NCBI GenBank assembly: GCA_963816435.1
Contig: CAWFKS010000023.1
Location: forward strand, 18,259 to 82,258
Direction: 5' to 3'
Source: CAWFKS01 sp963816435
Lineage (GTDB): Bacteria; Pseudomonadota; Alphaproteobacteria; Rhizobiales; Rhizobiaceae
Length of the DNA: 64,000 bases
The position numbers and the translations under genes are program-made. Positions 55,887 through 64,000 of the stretch are shown here, one piece after another; position 1 is the first letter of the stretch, and each line of letters starts with the position of its first letter. The notes below the pieces were generated by a model. The model was not told where the DNA came from and did no database searches. It was given only the letters and a program-made list of their open reading frames with translations.

Positions 55887-57739
55887 CTATTTCGCCGGCA
55901 CCTCTTCGCCTTTCGCCTTGCCCTGCTCCTTGCCTTCCTCGGAGCGCTTGCGCGCAGGGCCTTGGCGCTGGGCCAGATTGAGCGCGGTATCGACGAGCGT
56001 CAGGTGCGACAAGGCCTGCGGGAAATTTCCCATCTGGCGCTTGTTGCGCGGGTCATATTCCTCTGCCAGCAGGCCGACATCGTTGCGCAGCGAAAGCAGC
56101 CGCTCGAACATCGCGCTTGCCTCGTCGTGGCGGCCAAGCAGTGCCAGGCAGTCGGCGAGCCAGAAGCTGCATGCCAGGAACGTCCCTTCGCCGGCCGGCA
56201 GCCCGTCGTCGGTGTGTTCGGTGCGGTAACGCTTGACCAGGCCGTCTTCCATCAGCTCGTCGCGAATGGCGTCGACGGTGCGCACCACGCGCGGGTCGTC
56301 TGGAGGAAGAAAGCCGACCAGCGGGATCATCAAATTGGCTGCGTCGAGCTCGTCGGCGCCATAGGACTGCACGAACACGCCGCGTTTGTCGTTGTAGCCC
56401 TTTTCGCAGACCTGGGCGTGGATGCGGTCGCGCAGTTTGGCCCAGCGCTGGTGCGGGCCGTCGAGGCCGAACTGCTCGATCGCCTTGACGGCACGGTCGA
56501 AGGCGACCCAGGCCATGACCTTGGAGTGGACGAAATGGCGCTGCCCGCCGCGCACTTCCCAGATGCCCTCGTCCGGCTGATCCCAGACCTTCTCGAGATG
56601 CTCGAGCAGCGCTTTCTGGAAGCTCCAGTCGGCGTCGCGCAGTTCGAAATCGGCAAGGCGCGCGTGGTGGAGCACGTCCATCACCTCGCCGAAGATGTCG
56701 AGCTGGCGCTGGCGGAATGCGGCGTTGCCGATCCTCACCGGCTTGGCGCCATTGAAGCCCGGAAGGTTGTGGGCGACGCGCTCCTCGAGCCAATGCTCGC
56801 CGGCCACGCCATAGACCGGCTGCACCTGGTCCGGCATGCCGGCCACGGAGCGCAGCAGCCAGTCCGTCCAGGCTTCCGCCTCCTCACGATAGCCGGCTGC
56901 CATCATGGTCAGCAGCATGAAGGTGGCGTCGCGCAGCCAGCAGAAGCGATAGTCCCAGTTGCGCTCGCCGCCGACGCGCTCGGGCAGTGAGGTGGTGGGC
57001 GCGGCGACGATGCCGCCGGTCGGGCGGTAGGTCAGCGCCTTCAGCGTCACCAGCGAGCGCATCACGGCGTCCTTCCACGGGCCGTCATAGCTGCAGCCGG
57101 CGCACCAGTCGGACCAGTATTTCTCGGTATCCCTGAGCGCCTTTCCGGATCCACGAATTCGTCGGGCGGCTCGTGAGAAGGCCCGTAGGTGAGGACGAAG
57201 GAGACGCGTTCTCCCTTCTTCACCGTGAATTCCGAGATGGTGCAGTGGTCTTCGAGCCGACAGGGCGCGCCGGCCTGCAAGACCGCTGCATGCGGGCCGG
57301 CGAGCGCCTTGAGGTCGTGCTCGTCGGTCTCCATGATCCAGGGGGCCCTGGCACCGTAGCCGAAGCGCAGGTCCAGCTCCATTCGCACCGGCACATCGCC
57401 ACGCTCACCGACGACAGTCCGCACGATGTCGGAGGCCGTGCCGCGTATGGGCATGAAGTCGATGAGCGTGATCGCCCCGTCGGCGGTCTCGAAGCGGGTT
57501 TCGAGCACCAGGCTGTGGCCGCGATAGGAGCGGCTGCGGCCGGTGATTTCGCAGTCCGGCGAAATCAGCCAGCGACCGTTCTCCGGCGTGCCGAGCAGCG
57601 CGGCGAAACAGGCCTCGGAGTCGAAGCGCGGCCAGCATAGCCAGTCGATCGAGCCGTCGCGGCCGATCAAGGCGGCAGTCTCGCAATCGCCTATCAGCGC
57701 ATAGTCCTCTATGCGCCTGTCAGCATTCGCCGGCGCCAT
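55887..57739 (-). CDS. glycoside hydrolase family 15 protein (glucoamylase/trehalase-like), frameshifted
   Basis: A GH15 enzyme of about 617 residues when rebuilt. The N-terminal beta-sandwich (IEDYALIGDCETAALIGRDG, SIDWLCWPRFDSEACFAALL) leads to the helical catalytic barrel with GERNWDYRFCWLRDATFMLL and FNGAKPVRIGNAAFRQRQLD. The C-terminal block EEYDPRNKRQMGNFPQALSH holds the expected catalytic base region. Near 57148 one base is missing after EFVDPE, and the frame resumes at KALRDTEKYW. Bacterial GH15 proteins of this type hydrolyse trehalose or alpha-glucans. It follows the SDR gene on the same strand by 23 bases. Confidence 0.88.
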
Positions 57740-57762
57740 GTGCCCTCCGTCGACGGGCTTGT

Positions 57763-58791
57763 TCAGCGAAGCCGGCGCTGGCGGCGTGGGGGAAGACGGC
57801 GTTGCTTGCCGCCAGTCGCCCTGGCGAGCCCGTAGCCGGCGAGGGCGGAAAGCCCGATGCCTGCGGCAAGCGCGCCGACACGTGCGAGCACCGCGGGAAC
57901 GGCGACGACGGTGTCGGCCGATTCGCCGGTGAAACGGCCGCGCGTGCGGTGGTAGCGCGTGACCGGGGAGAACAGATTGTCCGGCCGGTCCGCCGCGACG
58001 GGCGTCGAGGTTTCCTGGGCGCCATAAGCATTCCTTGCGAGATAGCGGTCGAGGAAGCCGGGCGCAAGCATGTTGCCGAGGATGACCTGGATGGTGCTCT
58101 TGCCGACCCACACCTCGCGCTGCGGGATGACGGCGGCGGCGAAGATGGCGTTGGCGATCACCTCCGGCTCGACGGTCGGCGGAACCGGGCGCGGTTCGTG
58201 CGGCATGCGCGTGCGCGCCCAGTCGAACTGCGGCGTGTTGACGGCCGGCAGATGCACCATGGTCAGCTTGATGTCGCTCTTGTCGTGAATGAGCTCGCAG
58301 CGCAGCGAATCGGTGAAGCCGCGAATGGCGTGCTTGGCGCCGCAATAGGCCGCCTGCAGCGGTATGCCGCGATAGGCCAGCGCCGAACCCACCTGGATGA
58401 TCGTGCCGCGATTGCGCGGGCGCATGTGGGCGAGCGCGGCCATCGTTCCGTGGACATAGCCGAGATAGGTCACCTCGGTGACGCGGCGGAATTCTTCCGG
58501 CGTGATTTCGGCGACCGGCCCGAAGACGGTAGCCATCGCATCGTTGATCCACACGTCGATGCGGCCCATCTGGGCCTCGACGTCGCTTGCCGCCGAAAGC
58601 ACGGCCTGCGCATCGGCGACATCGAGCGGGAAGCAGCGCGCGCTGCCGCCAAGTGCTGCAACCTCGGCCGCGGTCTCTTCGAGCGGTTCGCGGTCGCGCG
58701 CGATCAGTGCGAGGCGCGCGCCGGCGCGCGCGAAACGCAACGCTGTCGCCCGACCGACTCCGGCCGACGCTCCGGTTATCACCACGAGCAT
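57763..58791 (-). CDS. short-chain dehydrogenase/reductase, long form
   Basis: A 342-residue SDR-family oxidoreductase. The cofactor site is ITGASAGVGRATALRFARAG. The catalytic Tyr-x3-Lys is in QAAYCGAKHAIRGF with Ser in IIQVGSALAYRG. After the usual 250 residues a basic C-terminal tail continues with a hydrophobic stretch (ALAAGIGLSALAGYGLA) and Arg-rich end, which could attach it to the membrane. The ATG at 58791 gives MLVVITGAS; longer starts are unlikely. The substrate is unknown. It is upstream of the GH15 gene and may be its operon partner. Confidence 0.87.
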   Translation of the reverse strand: MLVVITGASAGVGRATALRFARAGARLALIARDREPLEETAAEVAALGGSARCFPLDVADAQAVLSAASDVEAQMGRIDVWINDAMATVFGPVAEITPEEFRRVTEVTYLGYVHGTMAALAHMRPRNRGTIIQVGSALAYRGIPLQAAYCGAKHAIRGFTDSLRCELIHDKSDIKLTMVHLPAVNTPQFDWARTRMPHEPRPVPPTVEPEVIANAIFAAAVIPQREVWVGKSTIQVILGNMLAPGFLDRYLARNAYGAQETSTPVAADRPDNLFSPVTRYHRTRGRFTGESADTVVAVPAVLARVGALAAGIGLSALAGYGLARATGGKQRRLPPRRQRRLR

Positions 58792-58961
58792 GGCAGGTTT
58801 CTCCCTTCGCTGTGCTTCACCCATCCAGTTTGTTGCAAACGCGGCCTTCATCGGCGGGTTCCGCCATTTGCCGCGCGCAGCTTGACGCAGGGGCCGGCGG
58901 GAACATCGCGTCGGCGGCAGGGTTGCGGGAGCAGGGCCAATGGTCGTCAGGGAGAAGAAGC

Positions 58962-59944
58962 ATGAAACGGAGTGCCATCGCCGACAGGATGGCGCCAGGC
59001 AGTCGCGGCAACGGCGCTGGTTCTGTCCGTGCCTGGGCCAGGCAGCGCCCGTGCCAGTGCTCAGAGGATCAGGGCAGCGACATCGATGCGTTGCGGCAGC
59101 AGGCCCTCGATCTCGTCAACAAGGTGCGCAGCGAGCACGGACTGTCGAAGCTGAAGCTCACCGACCCGTTGAACCAGGCTGCGCAGGGCCACGCCGACGA
59201 CATGCTGGAGAACGACTACTACGCCCACGTCTCGCCCGACGGGGTCACGTCCGCGCGACCGCTACCTGAAGCATGGCGGCTCGCGCTGGAAGCTGACGGA
59301 GGAAAACATCGCGGTTTGCCACGGTTGCCCGGGCGAACTGTCGCGGGAACGCGTGCGGTCGTTTCAGGAGGGCTGGATGAACAGCAAGCCTCATCGCGAG
59401 AACATCCTGCGCGAGGGGCTTTCGGGTTTCGGCTTCGGCATGTCTGCCGGCGACGGCGTCGTCTATGGCGTCCAGACCTTCGCCGGGGCGGGCCAACCGC
59501 TCGATGCCAAAGGTGGCGAGCCGGAGACAGGCGCTTGCCCCCATGAAGCAGGCGCACGTGGCGCTGCAGCAGATCAATTCGGCGCGCGAAGATCGCGGAC
59601 TGGAGGCGCTTTCGGGCAGCAATCCGCTCGACACCGTGGCCAGAAAGCTGATCGAGACGGGCAAGGGCGATCAGTTGATTTCACCGGATGCCGACCTGTT
59701 CGAGCTGCTGCCTCGGGACCGTCGCAACGACTGGCGGCAACTCAAGGTGCTGGCCGCGGCATGCGGCGGATGCGGAACGCAGCCGACCGCAGACGACGTG
59801 CGCCATTTCACGGGCCAGTGGCTGCAAAACGACCAATATACGTCTTCCATCATGAGCCGTGCCGCAACTCACCTGGGGTTCGCGATGAAGGCCAACGGCG
59901 AGGGCGGCAAGACGGCCGTGGCCGTGATCGGTCAGCGGCGCTGA
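58962..59944 (+). pseudogene. secreted CAP/SCP-domain protein broken by several frameshifts
   Basis: The coding parts describe an exported CAP-superfamily protein, but at least four frame changes split them. The order is MKRSAIADR; then a signal-peptide core (WRQAVAATALVLSVPGPGSA); then DALRQQALDLVNKVRSEHGL and DDMLENDYYAHVSPDGVTSA; then HGGSRWKLTEENIAVC, SFQEGWMNSKPHRENIL and GFGFGMSAGDGVVYGVQTF; then a C-terminal region (HVALQQINSAREDRGLEALS ... GEGGKTAVAVIGQRR). The CAP His-Glu positions are present. With this many breaks it may be a decayed gene or a local patch of poor sequence. Confidence 0.75.
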
Positions 59945-59959
59945 GCCAAGCTTTCGGGC

Positions 59960-60344
59960 TCAGCGTGCCTGCACGCAGGCGTCGACGAGGAATGCCGCGG
60001 CACCGGTCCACACGATCGCCGCAAGCGCCAGAAACGCCGCGAACCTCGCTATGGTGTCGTAGCTTTCACGTCCGAGGGTGGCCGGCGGCAAGGCCCAGGA
60101 CGTCGGCCATGGAATCCTGCATGAGCAGGAAGACGACGACCACCAAGGCCGCTACCAGGCTGACGGCGATGACGATCCAGTCGGCGAGCGCCGCACCGCC
60201 GCCTGTCGCGCAGGTCAGCGTATGTCCGCCATAGACCAGCGTGAGCTGCACCGCCCATGTCAGCGGGCCGAACAGCATGTAGGCAAGCGTGCCGACGATC
60301 GATGCCCGCGTACCGGTGCGGAAGAAGTGGTTCCAGGCGTTCAT
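59960..60344 (-). CDS. small membrane protein linked to the cytochrome oxidase genes, frameshifted
   Basis: About 127 residues when rebuilt. It has three or so hydrophobic segments (SIVGTLAYMLFGPLTWAVQL, WIVIAVSLVAALVVVVFLLM, and in the other frame FAAFLALAAIVWTGAAAFLV). The frame changes near 60060 (one extra base), where the first frame stops at LAAGHPRT and the second continues with GRESYDTIARF. It starts 15 bases after the oxidase subunit I gene, so it is probably its co-transcribed accessory. I recognise no function. Confidence 0.65.
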
Positions 60345-60359
60345 GACCGTTCGCCTCCC

Positions 60360-62906
60360 TCACGCCATCACGCGCGGAAAGCCGTGGATCAGAACGAGCC
60401 CGACGAGGACCTGGGCCACGGCGAAGTAGTAGAGGATCGCGGCGTTGTCGAAGCTGACACGGCGCTCGCGATCGAGTTTGCGCGCCAGGCCACGGGCGAT
60501 GACGAAGCCGCCGAGCACGAGCAGCGCCAGGGCAAGCTGACCGTTGAGGCCGCTCTGCAGGTAGGCCATGGCGGCATAGGAGCTGTCCGTCGGCCGCAGC
60601 CCGCTTGCCCAGTGGCCGGCGATCTCCGCGCCGCAGGCGGCGCACAACAGCAGCACGGCCAATGCGACGAGTGCGGGCGCGGCCTTCGCGCGGGTTCCAG
60701 GTACCGGCAACCGACGACCCGCCGCGCGCATCACGACCGCGCCGAGGATCGCAAGGACAGCGCTGGCGGCCGGCCACGCCCAGGCGGGCGGGACCGTTCC
60801 GCCGTTGCCCGGCCAGACGTCAGGCGAGACCACCCACAGATAGAGGTAGGAGAAGACGTAGGAGATGTAGAGCGAGGTCGCCACCAGCACCAGGACGATC
60901 ATCGCCCACCACGAATGCGACGACGGGCCGGACATGTAGGTCGGCACCTTCATCCCGGTTCCGATCTCGACTTCGCCCTTCGCGGGTCCGGGATCGAGGC
61001 TCCAGGTCCAGGTGAGGCAGGCGCCGACCGCGATGACGGCACAGATCGCCGCGGGAATGACGAGCTTCACGGTTAGAAGCAGGAAGAACGCCGCGGTGAA
61101 GACGGCGGCCACGAGATGGCTCCAGCTCGGCCCCGGCATCTGGATGACGTATTGCGGCCGCGCCTCGACCGGCGAGGTGACAAGTGTCTCGCGACCGCCG
61201 GTCGGCGCGTTGGGCAGGAAATGGCGGCCTTCCTCGACCTCGCGGGCGAGGTTCGGCTGGTCCCAGATCGGTTCGCGACTGGTCACCAGCGGGATCGAGC
61301 GCGTGGAGTAGACGCCGCCCGGCAGCCATTCCAGCGTGCCGGCATTCCACGGATTGGACGGCCCGCCGCCGCCGGCCGTGGGGCGGAAATTCAGTACCAG
61401 GTCGACGACGAAGACCAGCACGCCGGCCGCCAGGATGAAGGCGCCGACGGTCGAGATCATGTTCAGCGTGTCCCAGCCGAGATCGGGCGCGTAGGTCCAC
61501 ACGCGCCGCGGCATGCCGCGCAGGCCGGTGATGTGCATGGGGAAGAAGGCGACGTTGAAGCCGACGAACATCAGGCCGAAGCACCAGCGGCCAAGACGCT
61601 CCGACAGCATCTTTCGGCTGACCATCGGCGCCCAGTAGTAGAAGGTCGCAAACAGCGGAAACACCATGCCGCCGATCAGCACGTAGTGGAAATGGGCGAC
61701 GACGAAGTAGGTGTCGTGGACCTGGAAGTCGAGCGGCACCATGGCGACCATGATCCCGGTCAGGCCGCCGATCGTGAAGATGAAGACGAAGCCGAGCACG
61801 AACAGGCCGGGGACGTGCAGGCGAAAGCGGCCGCGGCTCGCCGCCATCGTGGCGATCCACGAAAACACCTGGATGCCGGAGGGGATGGCGACGGCCATGC
61901 TGGCGGCCGAGAAGAAGCCGAGGCTGAGCGCCGGGATGCCGGTGGTGAACATGTGATGCACCCACAGGCCGAAGGAGAAGAAGCCCGTGCCGATCAGCGC
62001 CACGACGATCAGCCGGTAGCCGACCAGCGGGCGCTGCGCCATCGTCGGCACGATCATCGAGACCAGGCCGGCTGCCGGCAGGAAGATGATGTAGACCTCC
62101 GGGTGGCCGAAGAACCAGAACAGGTGCTGCCACAGCAGCGGGTCGCCGCCGAGTGCGGCATCGAAGAACGGCCAGCCGAACGAGCGTTCGATCTCCAGCA
62201 GCATGGTGCCGAGGATGACCGCCGGAAAGGCGAATATGATCATCGCCGCGAAGATCAGCATCGCCCAGGCGAAGACCGGCATCCGCGACAGCGACATGCC
62301 GGGCGGACGAGTGCGCAGTGTGCCCACGACGATCTCGATGGCGCCGGCGATGGCCGAAATCTCGATGAAGCCGATGCCGAGCAGCCAGAAATCGGCGTTG
62401 TCGCCCGGCGAATACTCCTTCAGCGTCAGCGGCGTGTACATGAACCAGCCGCCCTTCGGCGCCAGCCCGTAGAAGATCGTCGAGAAGAAGACGAGGCCGC
62501 CGACGATGTAGGCCCAGATGGCGAAGGCCGACAGGCGCGGGAAGGGCAGGTCGCGGGCCGCCAGCATCTGCGGCAGAAGCAGCACGCCGAGCGCCTCGAC
62601 CGCCGGCACGGCGAACAGGAACATCATCGTCGTGCCGTGGACGGTGAAGATCTGGTTGTAGAGGTCCTGCGACAGGAAATCGTTGCCCGGCACGGCGAGC
62701 TGTGTGCGGATAAGAAGTCCGAGCACGCCTGCCAGCAGGAAGAACAGGAAGGCCGCGCCGATGTAGAGAAGGCCGATCACCGTGTTGTTGACGGCCGTGA
62801 CCAGCCCGAGTCCTCTCGGCGTCGCCCAGACGCGCTTAAGTTCATCCACCTCGCTCTGCGGCCGGTTGCCCTCGTTGGGCAGCAGCTTTTCGGCGCTATC
62901 GGTCAT
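60360..62906 (-). CDS. coxN: cytochrome c oxidase, subunit I fused to subunit III
   Basis: An 848-residue integral membrane protein. The first ~570 residues are subunit I, with the proton-pumping Glu and CuB His in WFFGHPEVYIIFLP, the CuB His pair in GLWVHHMF, and haem ligands in the VHDTYFVVAHFHYVLIGG block. Residues from about 590 are subunit III-like (SGPSSHSWWAMIVLVLVATS and further helices). A fused I-III protein is typical of the alternative rhizobial oxidases; here it sits with the subunit II gene and a small membrane protein. It would move electrons from cytochrome c to oxygen. Confidence 0.93.
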   Translation of the reverse strand: MTDSAEKLLPNEGNRPQSEVDELKRVWATPRGLGLVTAVNNTVIGLLYIGAAFLFFLLAGVLGLLIRTQLAVPGNDFLSQDLYNQIFTVHGTTMMFLFAVPAVEALGVLLLPQMLAARDLPFPRLSAFAIWAYIVGGLVFFSTIFYGLAPKGGWFMYTPLTLKEYSPGDNADFWLLGIGFIEISAIAGAIEIVVGTLRTRPPGMSLSRMPVFAWAMLIFAAMIIFAFPAVILGTMLLEIERSFGWPFFDAALGGDPLLWQHLFWFFGHPEVYIIFLPAAGLVSMIVPTMAQRPLVGYRLIVVALIGTGFFSFGLWVHHMFTTGIPALSLGFFSAASMAVAIPSGIQVFSWIATMAASRGRFRLHVPGLFVLGFVFIFTIGGLTGIMVAMVPLDFQVHDTYFVVAHFHYVLIGGMVFPLFATFYYWAPMVSRKMLSERLGRWCFGLMFVGFNVAFFPMHITGLRGMPRRVWTYAPDLGWDTLNMISTVGAFILAAGVLVFVVDLVLNFRPTAGGGGPSNPWNAGTLEWLPGGVYSTRSIPLVTSREPIWDQPNLAREVEEGRHFLPNAPTGGRETLVTSPVEARPQYVIQMPGPSWSHLVAAVFTAAFFLLLTVKLVIPAAICAVIAVGACLTWTWSLDPGPAKGEVEIGTGMKVPTYMSGPSSHSWWAMIVLVLVATSLYISYVFSYLYLWVVSPDVWPGNGGTVPPAWAWPAASAVLAILGAVVMRAAGRRLPVPGTRAKAAPALVALAVLLLCAACGAEIAGHWASGLRPTDSSYAAMAYLQSGLNGQLALALLVLGGFVIARGLARKLDRERRVSFDNAAILYYFAVAQVLVGLVLIHGFPRVMA

Positions 62907-62975
62907 CAGCCCGCTCGCCTCGCGGGAGATGTGGCACGCGTGCCAACGGAAGAGGCCAGTTCTTCGAACACGATG

Positions 62976-63977
62976 TTACTCCAGGCTCTTCAGGTAGGTC
63001 GCCAGTGCGGTCAGCTGTTCGCCCGAATAGACGTCGTATTCGGGCATCAGATTCTCGGGCTTGATGTGCTGGTTGTCGACTATCCAGGCTGCGAAGGCGC
63101 CGACTGTGTCAGGCAGCGCAGCTGCCGCGATCGAATGGCGCGAGCCGACATGGGTGAGGTCGGGGCCTACCTTGCCGTTGGCTTCGGTGCCGCGGATCGT
63201 GTGACAGGCGCCGCAGCCGCTGTCCATGAACAGCGACTTGCCCAGGCGCTGCTTGTCGGTGGTCGGCTCGCGCGCCGGCTCGGCTTCGTGGGCCAGCCAT
63301 TTCCTGTATTCGTCAGCCGGCTGCGCGACGACGTAGAAACCCATCAGCGCGTGCGCGCCGCCACAATATTCCGCGCACTGGCCGCGGCTGATGCCGGCCT
63401 TGTCGGCCTGCAATGTCAGCACGTTGGTGCGTCCGGGGATCATGTCCAGCTTGCCGGCAAGGCGCGGCGCCCAGAAGGAATGGATGACGTTGTCGGAGGT
63501 GAGCCGCGTCTCGACGGGCTCGCCCACAGGCAAATGCAGCTCGTTTGCGCTCTCGATCGTCTTGCCGTTGGCCGTCTCGTAGGTGACGCGCCACCACCAG
63601 CGCTCGCCGGCCACGGTTACGCCCGGCCCGGTGGCCGAGGCCGAGCGGGCGGCGCCCGCCTGCATCACAACCAGCCCGTATCCGAACAGGAAGGTGAGCA
63701 CGATCACCGGCAGCACCAGTCCGCCGCCCCAGATGATCCAGGCGCGGCCGAGCCAGGCGCGCCAGCCGGCCGGCCCGAACAGCGCGACGGCCACCAGCAC
63801 CGTCACCAGTGCCATCACCGCGGCCGAGATGCCGGTGACCGTCCAGAACATCGGCACGATCTCGGCGGCTTCTCGGCCCATAGGCGCCAGCGCCGACTGC
63901 ACGCCGCTGCAGCCGCCGAGCGGAAGGCTCAGACCGGCAAGAGCGAAGGCTGCGAGGACGGCAGAGAAGCGTCTCAT
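62976..63977 (-). CDS. coxM: cytochrome c oxidase subunit II with fused cytochrome c domain
   Basis: A 333-residue subunit II. A lipobox-like LSLPLGGC gives a lipoprotein signal, and two membrane helices follow. The CuA domain has VIHSFWAP and CAEYCGGAHALMGFYV, with the C-x3-C-x3-H-x2-M ligands. A cytochrome c domain at the C terminus has GCGACHTI and the likely Met ligand in PENLMPEYDVYS. This caa3-like form takes electrons directly from a soluble donor. It lies 69 bases upstream of the subunit I-III gene on the same strand. Confidence 0.94.
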   Translation of the reverse strand: MRRFSAVLAAFALAGLSLPLGGCSGVQSALAPMGREAAEIVPMFWTVTGISAAVMALVTVLVAVALFGPAGWRAWLGRAWIIWGGGLVLPVIVLTFLFGYGLVVMQAGAARSASATGPGVTVAGERWWWRVTYETANGKTIESANELHLPVGEPVETRLTSDNVIHSFWAPRLAGKLDMIPGRTNVLTLQADKAGISRGQCAEYCGGAHALMGFYVVAQPADEYRKWLAHEAEPAREPTTDKQRLGKSLFMDSGCGACHTIRGTEANGKVGPDLTHVGSRHSIAAAALPDTVGAFAAWIVDNQHIKPENLMPEYDVYSGEQLTALATYLKSLE

Positions 63978-64000
63978 CGGGCGTCTCCGCCATGCTTGCT

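Noticed and set aside
4153..60344. Programmed frameshifting as the reason for the many split genes
   Set aside because: The break points share no slippery heptamer or downstream structure, affect unrelated families that are unsplit elsewhere, and differ in sign. Sequence error is simpler.
1..64000. tRNA or rRNA genes, prophage, secretion or defence systems
   Set aside because: I looked for cloverleaf-like segments, integrases, toxin-antitoxin pairs, restriction and other defence genes and found none that could be supported.

Overview
The window looks like the chromosome of a high-GC alphaproteobacterium of the order Hyphomicrobiales (Rhizobiales), probably a Mesorhizobium/Phyllobacteriaceae-type organism. 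The support is the gene families present: a RirA iron regulator with nearby TGA-N9-TCA boxes, the acpXL-lpxXL cluster that adds a very-long-chain fatty acid to lipid A, a rhizobial-type ehu/eut ectoine cluster, a C93 (BTLCP) cysteine peptidase and a PAS_5 protein. I see no rRNA, tRNA, prophage, insertion sequence or CRISPR array.

Layout. 0-12.5 kb: the tail of an L,D-transpeptidase, pyrG, a LysE exporter, an SH3b protein with an Asp/Arg-rich tail, a C93 peptidase, a 1.3-kb gene-free stretch with two composite inverted repeats, tandem-PilZ and PAS_5 proteins, a rhomboid protease, a CBS protein, gatB and a TSUP transporter. 12.5-19.3 kb: a TerB-like gene, then a dipeptide-type ABC importer (fused double ATPase, two permeases, binding protein) beside an M20 deacylase. 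19.5-24.8 kb: a small L,D-transpeptidase, then lpxXL, adhXL, fabF2XL, fabF1XL and acpXL; fabZXL is not at its usual place. 25-34 kb: an AEC transporter, gabD-galM, kdgK, and putA with a divergent Lrp-type regulator. 33.8-35 kb: an IsdG/HmuQ-like haem monooxygenase and rirA, each with a candidate IRO box. 35-40 kb: GNAT, DUF445, FMN-dependent hydroxyacid oxidase, hydrolase, a small protein and a MaoC protein.

40.2-52.3 kb is an ectoine/hydroxyectoine module. The minus strand carries ehuBCDA (uptake), eutB, eutC, doeX, doeC and doeD. The plus strand carries doeA, an ArgE-type M20 deacetylase and an FCD-type GntR regulator. Ectoine would be imported by Ehu, opened by DoeA, deacetylated by the M20 enzyme (in place of the usual EutE/DoeB), transaminated by DoeD and oxidised to aspartate by DoeC. 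EutB/EutC would feed in hydroxyectoine. A 14-bp palindrome and a related site lie in the shared divergent promoter region.

52.3-64 kb: a two-domain ALDH16-type aldehyde dehydrogenase next to deoC, a GH15 enzyme, an SDR enzyme, a CAP-domain gene broken in several places, a small membrane protein, and an alternative cytochrome c oxidase (subunit I fused to subunit III; subunit II fused to cytochrome c).

About 18 of roughly 55 genes are split by a net one-base frame change, mostly +1 (equivalently -2), although both halves are well conserved. This looks more like base-level errors in the assembly than gene decay. For those genes I give the full reconstructed span and the approximate break point.
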